The position numbers were made by a program, and so were the translations under genes. Shown in pieces: positions 7,463-16,520 of a stretch of 53,145 bases of DNA. The notes under the pieces were generated by a model that saw nothing but the letters and a program-made list of their open reading frames with translations, was not told the origin of the DNA and ran no database searches. This stretch comes from an uncultured Porphyromonadaceae bacterium (lineage in GTDB: Bacteria; Bacteroidota; Bacteroidia; Bacteroidales; Muribaculaceae), in assembly GCA_948467675.1 (NCBI GenBank), contig CAOKFI010000014.1, positions 1 through 53,145 of the forward strand. Reading direction: 5' to 3'. Position 1 is the first letter of the stretch. Every line of letters begins with the position of its first letter.

Positions 7463-10400
7463 TCATTCGATGACGATGACCGGTGTGCGGGCGGAACTTC
7501 CGTGAAATTTTCCTGATTTCAGTATTGCGTAAGCGGAGTATTCTCCGTCGGCTACACGTGTGCCGTCGGATCCGCATAAATCCCATTTCAGCGGAAATAC
7601 CGGATTCTCTACGGTATGCACCACAGTTCCGGAGGCGTCCTCTATGACAAGCCGTCCGGACGGAGTGTCGGGAAACGAGTGCGATATACGTAGTGTTGCC
7701 TCGTTTGTAGCCGGATATTCGTCGACCGTGAGATATGTGGCAGTCTCTCCGCGAACGATAAACGAGATGCTGCGTTGCGAGATGTTGCCGGCATTGTCGG
7801 AGATGTCCAGCCTCAGGCTGTGGCGACCGTCGGCCAGGGGACCCAGCGGAGCCGAAATGCTTACAGAACCGTCGGCCGACGGAACTATGGTATTCTGTAG
7901 TCCGGTAATCGATGAGGCATCGTCCAGCGACAGACGTATTCCTCCAAGGCCGGATGACATGATGTTTATGCCGCTCTGGTCCGGTGAGATGCCGGCGTAG
8001 AGCACCGGGGTCGCACCGACGCAGTCGCCATCGGTAAAGTCGGGCGAATCGAGATACATGCATTCGATGACCGGTGCGTCTGTGTCGGCGATAGCTGACG
8101 GTGGTTCTGGCGACGAGGATAATACGATGCCGGCAATCTGTCCGGTGGCGGTGGCGTGATGTCCGGAGGCATCGGATATCGCGTATGCCGATAGCCGGAT
8201 ATCATGTGTGTGTCGTTCGGGTTCCGGTATGATAATGCTCATATGGAAATTCCCGGCAGTAACCTCGGCGGCGTACTCGGCTATGAGATCCTGGTCGAGA
8301 GTGATGTCGGCCGGCACTCCGCCGCGGCGCGAGTATGTCGATACCGTACGCGGACCGCCATATACCGATACGATAGCTTTGCCGTTGAACCATGTGGCAT
8401 CGGATCCGTCGGCGCCGGTTATCGTACCATCTATGCCGACAGGTTCCAGTGGTGTGATCTCCGAACCGCTGCTGAGTCCGGAGATCCTGACTCCGTGGCC
8501 GGGTGCATATAGCGGGAGAGCCGGATCTCCGCCCAGATTGTAGCACATGCTGTTGATGGCCATCAGTTTCTTGTCCAATGCTTTTCCGGCGGCTGCAACG
8601 GCATTGTGCGCGTTGCGGAATATGTCGCCTGTGGTAGAGCCGGATGAGGCTGCGCTTATCTCACGGGCCATAGCCGTGGCGAGATGCTGGTTGTGCTCCT
8701 GATACACCGTACGGCAGGCGGCTACAATTGCGGCGGCTCCCCCGTCGGGCTTGTATATGAAGGCGCTGCCCATGTCGTCGTTGGTTCGGTCGAATGAGAA
8801 CAGGTCGCATGTCGCCATCATTGCCAGCGGGAAAAAGCGGTATGATGTGGTCTGTATATGGTTTTTCTGATAGTAGTTCTCGAACGAGAGACTGTTTGGA
8901 TTGCCGTGTCCGCAATATGCCATGTATCTTACTCCGGATGTCAGTGCTCCGGTTATTGCCCGGCGTGCCGCGTCTGCGTTTGTCTCGTTGTCGGTCAGTG
9001 GATAAAGCTGATTGTATGCCTTTATCACAGTTGTTCCAGAAGCATATTTGAGAATAGTGTCGGCGATCTCCTCTATCTGCTGCATGTGGCTGTTGCTGTC
9101 GCCGGCGTCACACATCAGCAGAGCCCGGTTTATCACAGGTGTTTCCGGAGGATTCTCGAAATAGGCACGTATTTTTCTGTTGGCGTTTGCTGCGTCGCTG
9201 GTGTTCAATACCGGAATCCGGCCGACTGCCACATCCATATTCTCGAAATGTATGTTCCGGTGGTCGTATCTGTCGGAGAGCATTCCGAAATAGGAGTCGG
9301 AGCAGTATGAGGTCGCCGCGCTGTTCATTTCGCTCTGGCTCTCGCACTGGAATGTCAGCAGATATCCTTCGGTTGGCAATATGAGCGACCGGTTGTCGTA
9401 TGACCCTCCGCCATAGAGCAGTATGTACCGGAATTTCTGAGGATCACGGTCATGGAACATCTTGGCCAGACGGCGTATGCCCATCGGATGCGTGGCGCCG
9501 GAAGAAAATTCGTTGTAGGCCTGCTGCTGATCTATCACATGTACTGTCATACCTTGGTGCGAACGGTGTATCCGTGCTACCTCCTCGGCGTAGCTGTGCA
9601 TGGTGCTGTCAGTGACAATAAGCATGTCGGGAACTTCGAGAGCATGCAGATTCTGATTGGAGACGCGGCCTATGATCTCAGGCGAATGTAAGCTGGACGA
9701 TGTCCTGAACGCCTCTACGTATGTGGCGGTTTCCGGAGAGGGGGAGCGGAATGACGCAAGGACCTCGTCGGTATTGTCGGTAGGGTGAAGTTCGTATGCG
9801 TATATATCCAGCGGGTCGGTTACGTTCCAGACGCGTGTGTCGCTGTCGGTTCCGGTAAGACGGAACGATGCGTTGCCGCTGGGATTGAAAAATGACATGC
9901 GCAACTGGCTTTTGTCTCCGACTGAATTGAATCTGCGGTAAAGCACTCCGGCATAATCGACCGCAGCATACTCGATAATGCCCGATGATCTGAGTTGAGG
10001 TGTTGCGGTATATGTCTGGTCCGGGCCGGTGCGCAGCCTGAATGTATGGTATCCGGCTCCTTTGGTGTAATAATTGTAGTCATTGGGATATACGCCATCG
10101 GCACGTGCGGTATAGCTGCTGCTTACTGTCACGTCGGCAGGAAGCTGAAACGACATCATCGTCGTGGATGCTGCCCGTGATGCGAATTCATATCTGATAG
10201 TCGCTGTCGAGGCATACGGATCGGTCACCTCTATTGTCAGGGAGTAGTCGGGATTCGTTATAAGGTTCTCTCCGAAGAAGTCGGTACCGGCTTGTGCCGG
10301 ACACTCCATTTCGTCTTCAATTACAGTTATGGACGTATGCCAGTCGGTCACGGTTGCGGCCGAGGGATTATATGGTTGGATCGGTATGGCACTGCTGCCG

Positions 10401-10840
10401 GAGGTCTTACTGTCCGATAGGAAATAGTAACCTCCGTCGGCATAGGTATTACGGCGTACCGATACCGAGGTCTCTGAGGCTCCGAGATCGTTGCGGACAT
10501 CGCTTTCGCCATAGAATATGAGTTTGCCGTCAGTGTGCAGAGTGGCTGTGGGCGGCAGATCGTCAGGCAGATCAGGCGCAAATGTCTGGCCGGTCAGCCT
10601 GACACCTCCATAGCCGTATACCGTCACATCTTCAGGGGTACTGAATCCCAGGTCGCGCAGCTGCGAATGGCTGATCTCCTGCATGCCGGTTTCTGATACG
10701 CGGATCTTTATCCATGTCCCTCCGGATAGCCGGGAGGATTGCCGATAGTATTCCGGATCATATCCCGATGCAGGTATGGTTTCGGCCAGACAGCCCAGGA
10801 CTGTCAACAGCAGCATTACGGCCCGGAATGGGTTTGTCAT
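7463..10840 (-). CDS. C25-family cysteine peptidase, PorU-like paralogue
   Basis: An 1125-residue exported protein with a signal peptide (about 1-20). The N-terminal beta region shares TVYGYGGVRL with PorU. A gingipain-like catalytic domain spans roughly 400-770: the catalytic His is in YCGHGN (near 645) and the Cys in MATCD (near 678). It ends in a FlgD-like Ig domain (DGTRVADGEYSAYAILKSG). It shares layout and many motifs (VSNQNLHA, VPDM, NEFSSG) with the adjacent 1134-residue PorU and is clearly its paralogue. It is less like PorU at the segments typical of the sortase, so it could be a second sortase or a peptidase exported by type IX secretion. It is the last gene of a rex-led unit, 22 bases after the previous gene. 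Confidence 0.82.
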   Translation of the reverse strand: MTNPFRAVMLLLTVLGCLAETIPASGYDPEYYRQSSRLSGGTWIKIRVSETGMQEISHSQLRDLGFSTPEDVTVYGYGGVRLTGQTFAPDLPDDLPPTATLHTDGKLIFYGESDVRNDLGASETSVSVRRNTYADGGYYFLSDSKTSGSSAIPIQPYNPSAATVTDWHTSITVIEDEMECPAQAGTDFFGENLITNPDYSLTIEVTDPYASTATIRYEFASRAASTTMMSFQLPADVTVSSSYTARADGVYPNDYNYYTKGAGYHTFRLRTGPDQTYTATPQLRSSGIIEYAAVDYAGVLYRRFNSVGDKSQLRMSFFNPSGNASFRLTGTDSDTRVWNVTDPLDIYAYELHPTDNTDEVLASFRSPSPETATYVEAFRTSSSLHSPEIIGRVSNQNLHALEVPDMLIVTDSTMHSYAEEVARIHRSHQGMTVHVIDQQQAYNEFSSGATHPMGIRRLAKMFHDRDPQKFRYILLYGGGSYDNRSLILPTEGYLLTFQCESQSEMNSAATSYCSDSYFGMLSDRYDHRNIHFENMDVAVGRIPVLNTSDAANANRKIRAYFENPPETPVINRALLMCDAGDSNSHMQQIEEIADTILKYASGTTVIKAYNQLYPLTDNETNADAARRAITGALTSGVRYMAYCGHGNPNSLSFENYYQKNHIQTTSYRFFPLAMMATCDLFSFDRTNDDMGSAFIYKPDGGAAAIVAACRTVYQEHNQHLATAMAREISAASSGSTTGDIFRNAHNAVAAAGKALDKKLMAINSMCYNLGGDPALPLYAPGHGVRISGLSSGSEITPLEPVGIDGTITGADGSDATWFNGKAIVSVYGGPRTVSTYSRRGGVPADITLDQDLIAEYAAEVTAGNFHMSIIIPEPERHTHDIRLSAYAISDASGHHATATGQIAGIVLSSSPEPPSAIADTDAPVIECMYLDSPDFTDGDCVGATPVLYAGISPDQSGINIMSSGLGGIRLSLDDASSITGLQNTIVPSADGSVSISAPLGPLADGRHSLRLDISDNAGNISQRSISFIVRGETATYLTVDEYPATNEATLRISHSFPDTPSGRLVIEDASGTVVHTVENPVFPLKWDLCGSDGTRVADGEYSAYAILKSGKFHGSSARTPVIVIE

Positions 10841-10862
10841 CGGCAGGGGGTATGAAACAATG

Positions 10863-11432
10863 CTATTTTATTCTGAAACTGAAGCACTCGACGCCGTTGA
10901 GCGATCCTTCGAGATGGCTGCCGATGGCAAGAGGTGCGGTATGGGGAAACGTGGCGGGAATAATGATATCGCCCATTTTCAGCATCATATAGTCGCTTAT
11001 CGCATGTATGGCAGAATCGATATTGAGTGCGGCAAGCGAACATGAAAACGAAAAATCACCTATCGATACAGGAAATTCGGCTTCAGTATCCGGTAGTGGT
11101 ATCCAGTCGCCGGCGAGCAGTGCTCCGTCGAAGGAGAAAGCGAGATCGCTGTATGTGCTTCCCGCTTCAATACGCTCCGACAAGGTTACAGGTATGGAGC
11201 GGGCTACAAGTGTCATGGCATCGAAATATCTCGATGCGAACTTGGTGCCGACGGACTTGCCGAGTCTGGATATGCGGAACGCCACCGCAGGTGTGCAGAT
11301 CCATCTGTCGTCGAAGTCGGGAATGAAAAACGGACGACGGTTGGCAAGGATCGCCGAATCGGGTATAAGTCTGACCGGTAACGGTTCGGGGATATCTTCT
11401 CCGAACGGGGTGTTGAATAGGATCGTTTTCAT
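10863..11432 (-). CDS. Fumarylacetoacetate-hydrolase-like protein lacking the metal site (probable pseudoenzyme)
   Basis: 189 residues, recognisable as the Bacteroidales FAH-family fold from PDSAIL, PFFIPDF, RISRLGK, RYFDAMT, LKMGDII and GSHLEGSL. The family's metal-binding acids are missing. Where active relatives have HYETEL, this one has ICTPAV, and the two conserved Asp of the IDFTARD segment are replaced (ARSIPVT). The GTPxGVGP loop reads PATFPHTAP. The N-terminal lid is also short. The reading frame is intact and full length, so it is not a decayed gene; it probably has a structural or regulatory role. It overlaps rex by 4 bases (ATGA) and so is translationally coupled to it. Confidence 0.7.
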   Translation of the reverse strand: MKTILFNTPFGEDIPEPLPVRLIPDSAILANRRPFFIPDFDDRWICTPAVAFRISRLGKSVGTKFASRYFDAMTLVARSIPVTLSERIEAGSTYSDLAFSFDGALLAGDWIPLPDTEAEFPVSIGDFSFSCSLAALNIDSAIHAISDYMMLKMGDIIIPATFPHTAPLAIGSHLEGSLNGVECFSFRIK

Positions 11433-12091
11433 CGTGAAGAGGCCGCCTGTGTGTCCAGACGGTTATATATGAGTGCCAGGTGAGAATACATGGATGTGTC
11501 CTGGATTACTATGTCGGGTGCTGTACGTATGCGGCATGGAGTGAAATTCCACAGTGCCTTTATGCCTGCTGTGATGGCGGCGTCGGCTACCTGCTGCGCC
11601 TGGTCGGCCGGGACGGCTATAATTCCTATCTCTGCCTTCAGTTGCGGAATCCGCATGTTCATTTCGCTTATATTGAATACAGGCACTCCTGAATGCGGTG
11701 TGTCTATGACCCGTGGGTCGATGTCGAAACCGGCTACGATATTGAGCCCGTAACGCGACAGTCCGGAATCCTGGATGAGTGCGGCTCCGAGGCTTCCTAC
11801 TCCTATCATTACTGCCGCATGCGCTTTCTTGAATCCGAGGAAATCCTGTAGCTCTTTTTCGAGCTGCGCTACTTCGTATCCTATCCTCGTTTTGCCTCGT
11901 ATGTTAAGAAACGACAGATCCTTGGCAATTTGGGATGCGTCCACGTTCAGTTCTTTCGAGATCTGAGTGGACGAAACATACTCGACTTGGCGCCCGCGCA
12001 GCGAGCTTACATAAGACAGGTACCATGGCAGCCGTTGTAGCGTCGGCTCCGGTAGAAGGACGCGAGATGTTGCGGTACGATTGTCGACCAT
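11429..12091 (-). CDS. rex: Redox-sensing transcriptional repressor Rex
   Basis: A 220-residue DNA-binding repressor that responds to the NADH/NAD+ ratio. The N-terminal winged helix (about 15-80) contains STQISKELNVDASQIAKDLSFL and the wing GKTRIGYEV. The Rossmann domain carries the dinucleotide motif GVGSLGAAL (about 97-105) and FDIDP, whose acidic residue fits NAD(H) specificity. The C-terminal helix ends in a swap-type segment (SHLALIYNRL). It is first in a unit with the FAH-like gene (4-base overlap) and the C25 peptidase. In other bacteria Rex controls respiratory and fermentation genes. No convincing Rex palindrome was found ahead of the nuo/atp block. Confidence 0.93.
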   Translation of the reverse strand: MVDNRTATSRVLLPEPTLQRLPWYLSYVSSLRGRQVEYVSSTQISKELNVDASQIAKDLSFLNIRGKTRIGYEVAQLEKELQDFLGFKKAHAAVMIGVGSLGAALIQDSGLSRYGLNIVAGFDIDPRVIDTPHSGVPVFNISEMNMRIPQLKAEIGIIAVPADQAQQVADAAITAGIKALWNFTPCRIRTAPDIVIQDTSMYSHLALIYNRLDTQAASSR

Positions 12092-12140
12092 TGTTTGAGT
12101 TGATGTGGTTACGTTTTGTAGTCTAAGGTAGTTCTGTCTG

Positions 12141-12148
12141 CAAAATTA
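12141..12148 (-). promoter_or_regulatory. -7 element of the rex promoter
   Basis: TAATTTTG on the minus strand matches TAnnTTTG, about 50 bases before the rex start. There is no clear -33 TTTG. It sits in the 132-base gap between the porU 3' end and rex. Confidence 0.55.
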
Positions 12149-12223
12149 GCAAATAATGTTAGAAATGGCATATATTTTTATTCAAGGATTGATCTCGCTT
12201 ATCTGCCTGTTCCGGACATGCTG

Positions 12224-15200
12224 TCATTGCGGGGCGACTGCGAGTTTGCGGGTACCGGTATCGAACTGCTGGCTGTCGGATGTGATGGTGGCGCGATACA
12301 GGTATATGCCCCGGTTGACCTTGCGTCCGGCCTCGTCGGTAAGATCCCACGTGACGGGAATGGTCGTGAACATATCGCTCCGTCCCTTGACTGTAGTCTC
12401 CCACACTTTGCGGCCGCTGAGGTTATAGATGCTGACTGTGACTGACAGAGTGGCGTCGGGCCGGTTGTGTGTAAGGTAGAAATTGGCTTCGACAGTCGCC
12501 GGATTGGCGTCGGAATATATGTCATATATTTTGGGTGCCATGCCGGGTATGACGAAAAATTCTATATCTGATTCGGCCAGATTGCCTGATGTGTCCCATA
12601 CACGCAACCGTAGCGAATGATTTCCTGCTGTCAGGTCTTCCATCGGATATGCTATGTGCCCCGACACCCGGTCCTGACTGATGTCGGGTGTGTAGTATTG
12701 CGACACGTCGGAATAGGTCGTGGTGCCGTCGAGAGTAATGGTCATCTGGTGGCCGATTCCGGCTGACGACAGGTTGATGCCGTTGTCGTCCGACACCGAC
12801 GCCATGACCATAGGCGATTCGTTGACGTTGTCGCCCGGCTTGAACGACGGATGATTCAGCACTATGTCTGATATTACAGGAGGTGTTGTGTCGTCTTCGG
12901 CGTTCTCGTCATATCCGTACACAAAGAAATCGCGGTTGCAGCCTATGGCCTCGCGGGTATCGCCGGCTGCGGTGGCGTAGGCATACATGTTGAGTGCGGC
13001 TGGCCTGAAATTTCCGGCGATCTCCATCGGCATGGCGATTCTGATGGAAAATTCCCCGTCGGTGACTGTAGTGCGTCCCGAGTACAACATGGATCCCTGT
13101 TCGTCGAACGGAACCGGATTGCCTTCACCGTATCCGTTTGATACCACGCTCTTTTCGGAGTCGTACATAACCACAGTCACGTAGCCGTTGAAGTCGGTCA
13201 TTCTGGAGCCGTCGGTGTCGTATACGGCACCTGTGAGCACTACATTGGAGTGGGCTTTGACAGTGGGCTGGTTGTCGGGATCTACAGCGATGCCGTCGAT
13301 AGTTTCCAACCGTACTGATGCCGACGGCGTTGCTATGCGCATGGCAGGGTCTCCCATTAGCACATAGCGCAGTTTGTTTGTGTCGCCGTTTAGAAGGTTC
13401 TTGCTGCGGCGGTAGATCTCGCCTATCGTGAGCAGGCGGCCGTCGTCGTCTCTTACCGGGATTACAGATCCGATGGCGTTGACAAACGATCCGTTTGACG
13501 ATATATATACCGGACGGGTGGCGCTTATGGTCGCTATGGTGCCTCCGCGTTGCATGAAGTGCATCATTTCGGCTCCGCTCTGTATCGTGTTGTCCCATCG
13601 CAACAGATCGCATGTGGCCGCGAACAGAACAGGATACTGCTTGAGATACAGATTCTTCATGTCGGTAAATGTCACCACCTTTTCGTGTGTCATGGAGTTC
13701 ATGTTGGCATGACCCACATAGTTCCACCAGATTACTCCTTCGTTAAGTTTGCGGTAGAGTGCGGTGCGGGCCTCAGGATATCCTCCGTCCCGGCGCTCGA
13801 AAGCGTCGATATATACTTTTGTAAACATGAATTCCGATCCGTAGGCATTGTTCATGATATTGCTGTATGCCTTTTCTGTCTGTTCCAGGTGCTGTGCTCC
13901 GTCCTCATCGTCGGCAAGGAGCAGTATCTGGTTTTTCCATGCTGTTTTAGGCATGGAGTAGACATATTCGTAAAGTTTGTCGACAGCGTCTTTCGCTTCC
14001 TGCCGGGTAGATGCGGGAATACGGCCCACGGCGATTGACAGTTTGTCGTTGGCGTGGTTGAGCCCGGATCCGTCTTCGAGAAAACCTATGATATCGTCGG
14101 TGGTATAGGAACTGTTGTCATCAAGGCCGGTCATCGATTCCCATACGGGCATTACGTTTCTGCCGATAGCCTGAGCCGAGGTCGACAGTCGTCGGTTGTC
14201 ATGGAATCCGCGTCCAAGAAACAGAGCGTAGCGCAATCTGTGTTCTTGTCCTGAACTGCGGTCATACATCATTTTCAGCATTTTCCGGAAAGCGTTGACA
14301 TCGGATGATCCTGATGAGAATTCGTTGAATACCATGTTCTGTTCGATTACCTCGACAGTCAACGGCTCTATCGGGTCTGAACGGTGGAGATCGGCTATGC
14401 GTGTGGCCTGGGCTGTCAGCTCTGATGTGGTGAAAATGACCATGTCGGGAACGGGGACGGCATGAAGATTCTGGTTCGATACTTTGCCTGCGTAAGCGGG
14501 GGAGGGCAGGGCTGTCCCTGGATTCCATGCCGCGTAGCAACGGTTGCCGGAAAATTCGTTGACCCAGACTTTGCCGCCGTCGCTGTCTGTGAGTCTCATG
14601 GCTATGATAGCCGAGGGATCCGTCACATCCCATACGATGGTCTGATCCGATGCTCCGGCGAGTTTCACGCCTGCCGAAGGCGCTCTGAACAGCAGTTTGC
14701 CGTCCTTGAGGCTCAGATGGCGGGTGTAATTGATCGTCAGATAGTTGAGATGTGCGGCGTTTGCCACTCCCGAGGTCTGATAGGTAACACCGAGAGCCAG
14801 TCTGTCAGAGTCTATCAGGAATGTTTTCTGGGTCGTACCGAGCACTCCGTGATAATATGATTTCGAATTTGTGGTACTGATGACATCGGATGTCGCCGAC
14901 GGCAAAGTCTCGCCATTGGCGGTAAATGAGATTCTTGATGTCGATGAATATGTTTTGCTCAGAAACGAACATTCCATGCTGACCGATGTCTGAGGCACTC
15001 GGTCGGGGAGTTGGAAATTGAAGGTCTGTGTGCGGGTGTAGCGGAAATCCTCGCCTACCAACAGATGTCCGGCCTGTCCCGGCGACACCATGTCGACCTC
15101 ATGGAACATGGCGTCGATGAAAGTCGTGTTGATTGTTGTGGAGCCTGTAGGATCGGATCCGGCCTGCGGAATATCGCGTAACTCGATCGCTGGATTTTCG

Positions 15201-15628
15201 GTTATGAAATAATATCCGAATGATGAGAACTGGTTAAGGCTGTGTATCCACATGCCTGATGACTGGCGGGACCATGTCTCGGGGCCTACGGCATAGAATG
15301 TTACTCCCGATGCAGTGTTGACCGACTGCACGAGCGGAAGATCGTCTTTGTAGTCCGACAGCGTGAGGGCGTCGCTGAGCTGATTGCCTCCGTAGCCATA
15401 TATGCGTATGTCGGCGGGATTGCTGAAACCCCAGTTGCGGAGCGAGGCCGCCGGAATGGTGTATAGTCCGGATGACGGTACGCTGACCTTGACCCATTTG
15501 CCCGATGCCAGTACCGATGAAGCTGCGTATATATCCGTGTCGAATGCCATGGCTTTCGCGGGCTGCAAAAGCATCAGGCAACAGGATAACAATGTATATA
15601 TATAGGTTGCTAAGCGCGTCAGTTTCAT
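12224..15628 (-). CDS. porU: Type IX secretion system sortase PorU (C25 peptidase)
   Basis: 1134 residues, close to the length of P. gingivalis PorU. It is an outer-membrane-surface cysteine peptidase that cleaves the C-terminal signal of type IX cargo and attaches the cargo to a lipopolysaccharide anchor. The signal peptide spans about 1-27. The catalytic domain (about 395-760) has family segments LLADDEDGAQHLEQTE, VYIDAF and YPEAR. The active His is in YVGHAN (near 640) and the Cys in FAATCD (near 673). The C-terminal FlgD-like Ig domain contains WDLTDEAGRKVNRGIYLYRA. It lies 27 bases downstream of the GH25 gene, so the two probably share a transcript. It is the better PorU candidate of the two C25 genes here. 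No porV or other type IX gene is visible nearby. Confidence 0.85.
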   Translation of the reverse strand: MKLTRLATYIYTLLSCCLMLLQPAKAMAFDTDIYAASSVLASGKWVKVSVPSSGLYTIPAASLRNWGFSNPADIRIYGYGGNQLSDALTLSDYKDDLPLVQSVNTASGVTFYAVGPETWSRQSSGMWIHSLNQFSSFGYYFITENPAIELRDIPQAGSDPTGSTTINTTFIDAMFHEVDMVSPGQAGHLLVGEDFRYTRTQTFNFQLPDRVPQTSVSMECSFLSKTYSSTSRISFTANGETLPSATSDVISTTNSKSYYHGVLGTTQKTFLIDSDRLALGVTYQTSGVANAAHLNYLTINYTRHLSLKDGKLLFRAPSAGVKLAGASDQTIVWDVTDPSAIIAMRLTDSDGGKVWVNEFSGNRCYAAWNPGTALPSPAYAGKVSNQNLHAVPVPDMVIFTTSELTAQATRIADLHRSDPIEPLTVEVIEQNMVFNEFSSGSSDVNAFRKMLKMMYDRSSGQEHRLRYALFLGRGFHDNRRLSTSAQAIGRNVMPVWESMTGLDDNSSYTTDDIIGFLEDGSGLNHANDKLSIAVGRIPASTRQEAKDAVDKLYEYVYSMPKTAWKNQILLLADDEDGAQHLEQTEKAYSNIMNNAYGSEFMFTKVYIDAFERRDGGYPEARTALYRKLNEGVIWWNYVGHANMNSMTHEKVVTFTDMKNLYLKQYPVLFAATCDLLRWDNTIQSGAEMMHFMQRGGTIATISATRPVYISSNGSFVNAIGSVIPVRDDDGRLLTIGEIYRRSKNLLNGDTNKLRYVLMGDPAMRIATPSASVRLETIDGIAVDPDNQPTVKAHSNVVLTGAVYDTDGSRMTDFNGYVTVVMYDSEKSVVSNGYGEGNPVPFDEQGSMLYSGRTTVTDGEFSIRIAMPMEIAGNFRPAALNMYAYATAAGDTREAIGCNRDFFVYGYDENAEDDTTPPVISDIVLNHPSFKPGDNVNESPMVMASVSDDNGINLSSAGIGHQMTITLDGTTTYSDVSQYYTPDISQDRVSGHIAYPMEDLTAGNHSLRLRVWDTSGNLAESDIEFFVIPGMAPKIYDIYSDANPATVEANFYLTHNRPDATLSVTVSIYNLSGRKVWETTVKGRSDMFTTIPVTWDLTDEAGRKVNRGIYLYRATITSDSQQFDTGTRKLAVAPQ

Positions 15629-15655
15629 ATACGTATAACGGGAGTGAGTATCGGT

Positions 15656-16396
15656 TTATTGTGGAACGGTGTGCCTGTGCCGGACTCCTGAAATCCAGTC
15701 GTTCCATTCTTCCGCAGAGCCGTTGTATACGTTGATGTCGACGGATCCCTTCACTCCGTCGACGTGTCCGCGGTGGGTGTATTGCCAGAGATGCCAGTCT
15801 ATGCCGGAAGGAGACTCAGGAATGGAGCAGATCCAGAGCGGCAGTGAGGTGCTGAGGCCTTTCAGAAACCTGTGGTGGCCGTTTTTGTTGGAATACAGCA
15901 TCACGCGCAGTCCGCTGTCAGACAGATGGCTGATAAGCTGATCGAGCCGGTTGAGGATCACATCGGTAGGTATGTCGCCGGGGTTGGCCCATTCTTCGAT
16001 GTCGATCGCTACAGGCATATCGAGGCTTAGACGGCCTATAGAGTTGATGAAATTCAGAGCCTGTATCTTTCCGTCTACGTCGAACCGGAAGAAATGATAT
16101 GCTCCGACTGTCATTCCGGCGCGTCTGGCGGCTCGGTAGTTGGTCAGAAAACGCGGGTCTTTGAACGATGATCCCTCGGTGGCCTTGATAAGGACAAAAT
16201 CAATGCCGTCGGCTGCTGCACGGGCAAAATCTATTGAGCCGTTGTGTGCCGATATGTCTATGCCTCTTATCGGGTATTGGCTGCGCGATGGTTCCGGAAC
16301 TGGCCGGCGCTCCTGGATGAGAAACAGCGCGACGATAGCGGCAGCCGCTATGCAGGCTGCTCCAAGGAGATGTGATCTGTGCCATCGTTGTCTCAT
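15656..16396 (-). CDS. GH25 family lysozyme, membrane-anchored
   Basis: A 246-residue muramidase-type glycoside hydrolase. A hydrophobic segment at about residues 10-27 gives a signal anchor, followed by a short Pro-rich linker. The GH25 barrel starts at RGIDISAHNGSIDF (catalytic-region Asp47) and contains FVLIKATEG, GAYHFFRF and the catalytic acidic cluster MPVAIDIEEW. The end of the barrel includes WHLWQYTHRG. The start MRQRWHRS was chosen because it gives a clean anchor and because a perfect -7 box lies 7 bases upstream of it. The substrate is peptidoglycan by family. It leads the porU transcription unit and is divergent from the TonB receptor gene. Confidence 0.88.
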   Translation of the reverse strand: MRQRWHRSHLLGAACIAAAAIVALFLIQERRPVPEPSRSQYPIRGIDISAHNGSIDFARAAADGIDFVLIKATEGSSFKDPRFLTNYRAARRAGMTVGAYHFFRFDVDGKIQALNFINSIGRLSLDMPVAIDIEEWANPGDIPTDVILNRLDQLISHLSDSGLRVMLYSNKNGHHRFLKGLSTSLPLWICSIPESPSGIDWHLWQYTHRGHVDGVKGSVDINVYNGSAEEWNDWISGVRHRHTVPQ

Positions 16397-16402
16397 CAGA
16401 TG

Positions 16403-16410
16403 CAAATATA
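16403..16410 (-). promoter_or_regulatory. -7 element of the GH25-porU promoter
   Basis: TATATTTG on the minus strand perfectly matches TAnnTTTG. It lies only 7 bases from the GH25 ATG, so the transcript would be nearly leaderless. A TTTG lies 22 bases further upstream, slightly beyond ideal spacing. Confidence 0.55.
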
Positions 16411-16482
16411 GTGACTTTGGACAATATCGGGGCAAAAGACCAGTCACCATTTGTGGGGATTGCGGGTAATATCGCAGAAAAG

Positions 16483-16490
16483 TAACTTTG
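16483..16490 (+). promoter_or_regulatory. -7 element of the TonB receptor promoter
   Basis: TAACTTTG is a perfect -7 box, with ATTG 20 bases upstream as an imperfect -33. It rules out the in-frame ATG at 16488 as the receptor start and supports the one at 16521. Confidence 0.6.
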
Positions 16491-16520
16491 CAGCGATATT
16501 ACAGCTGTATAAATAAATAT

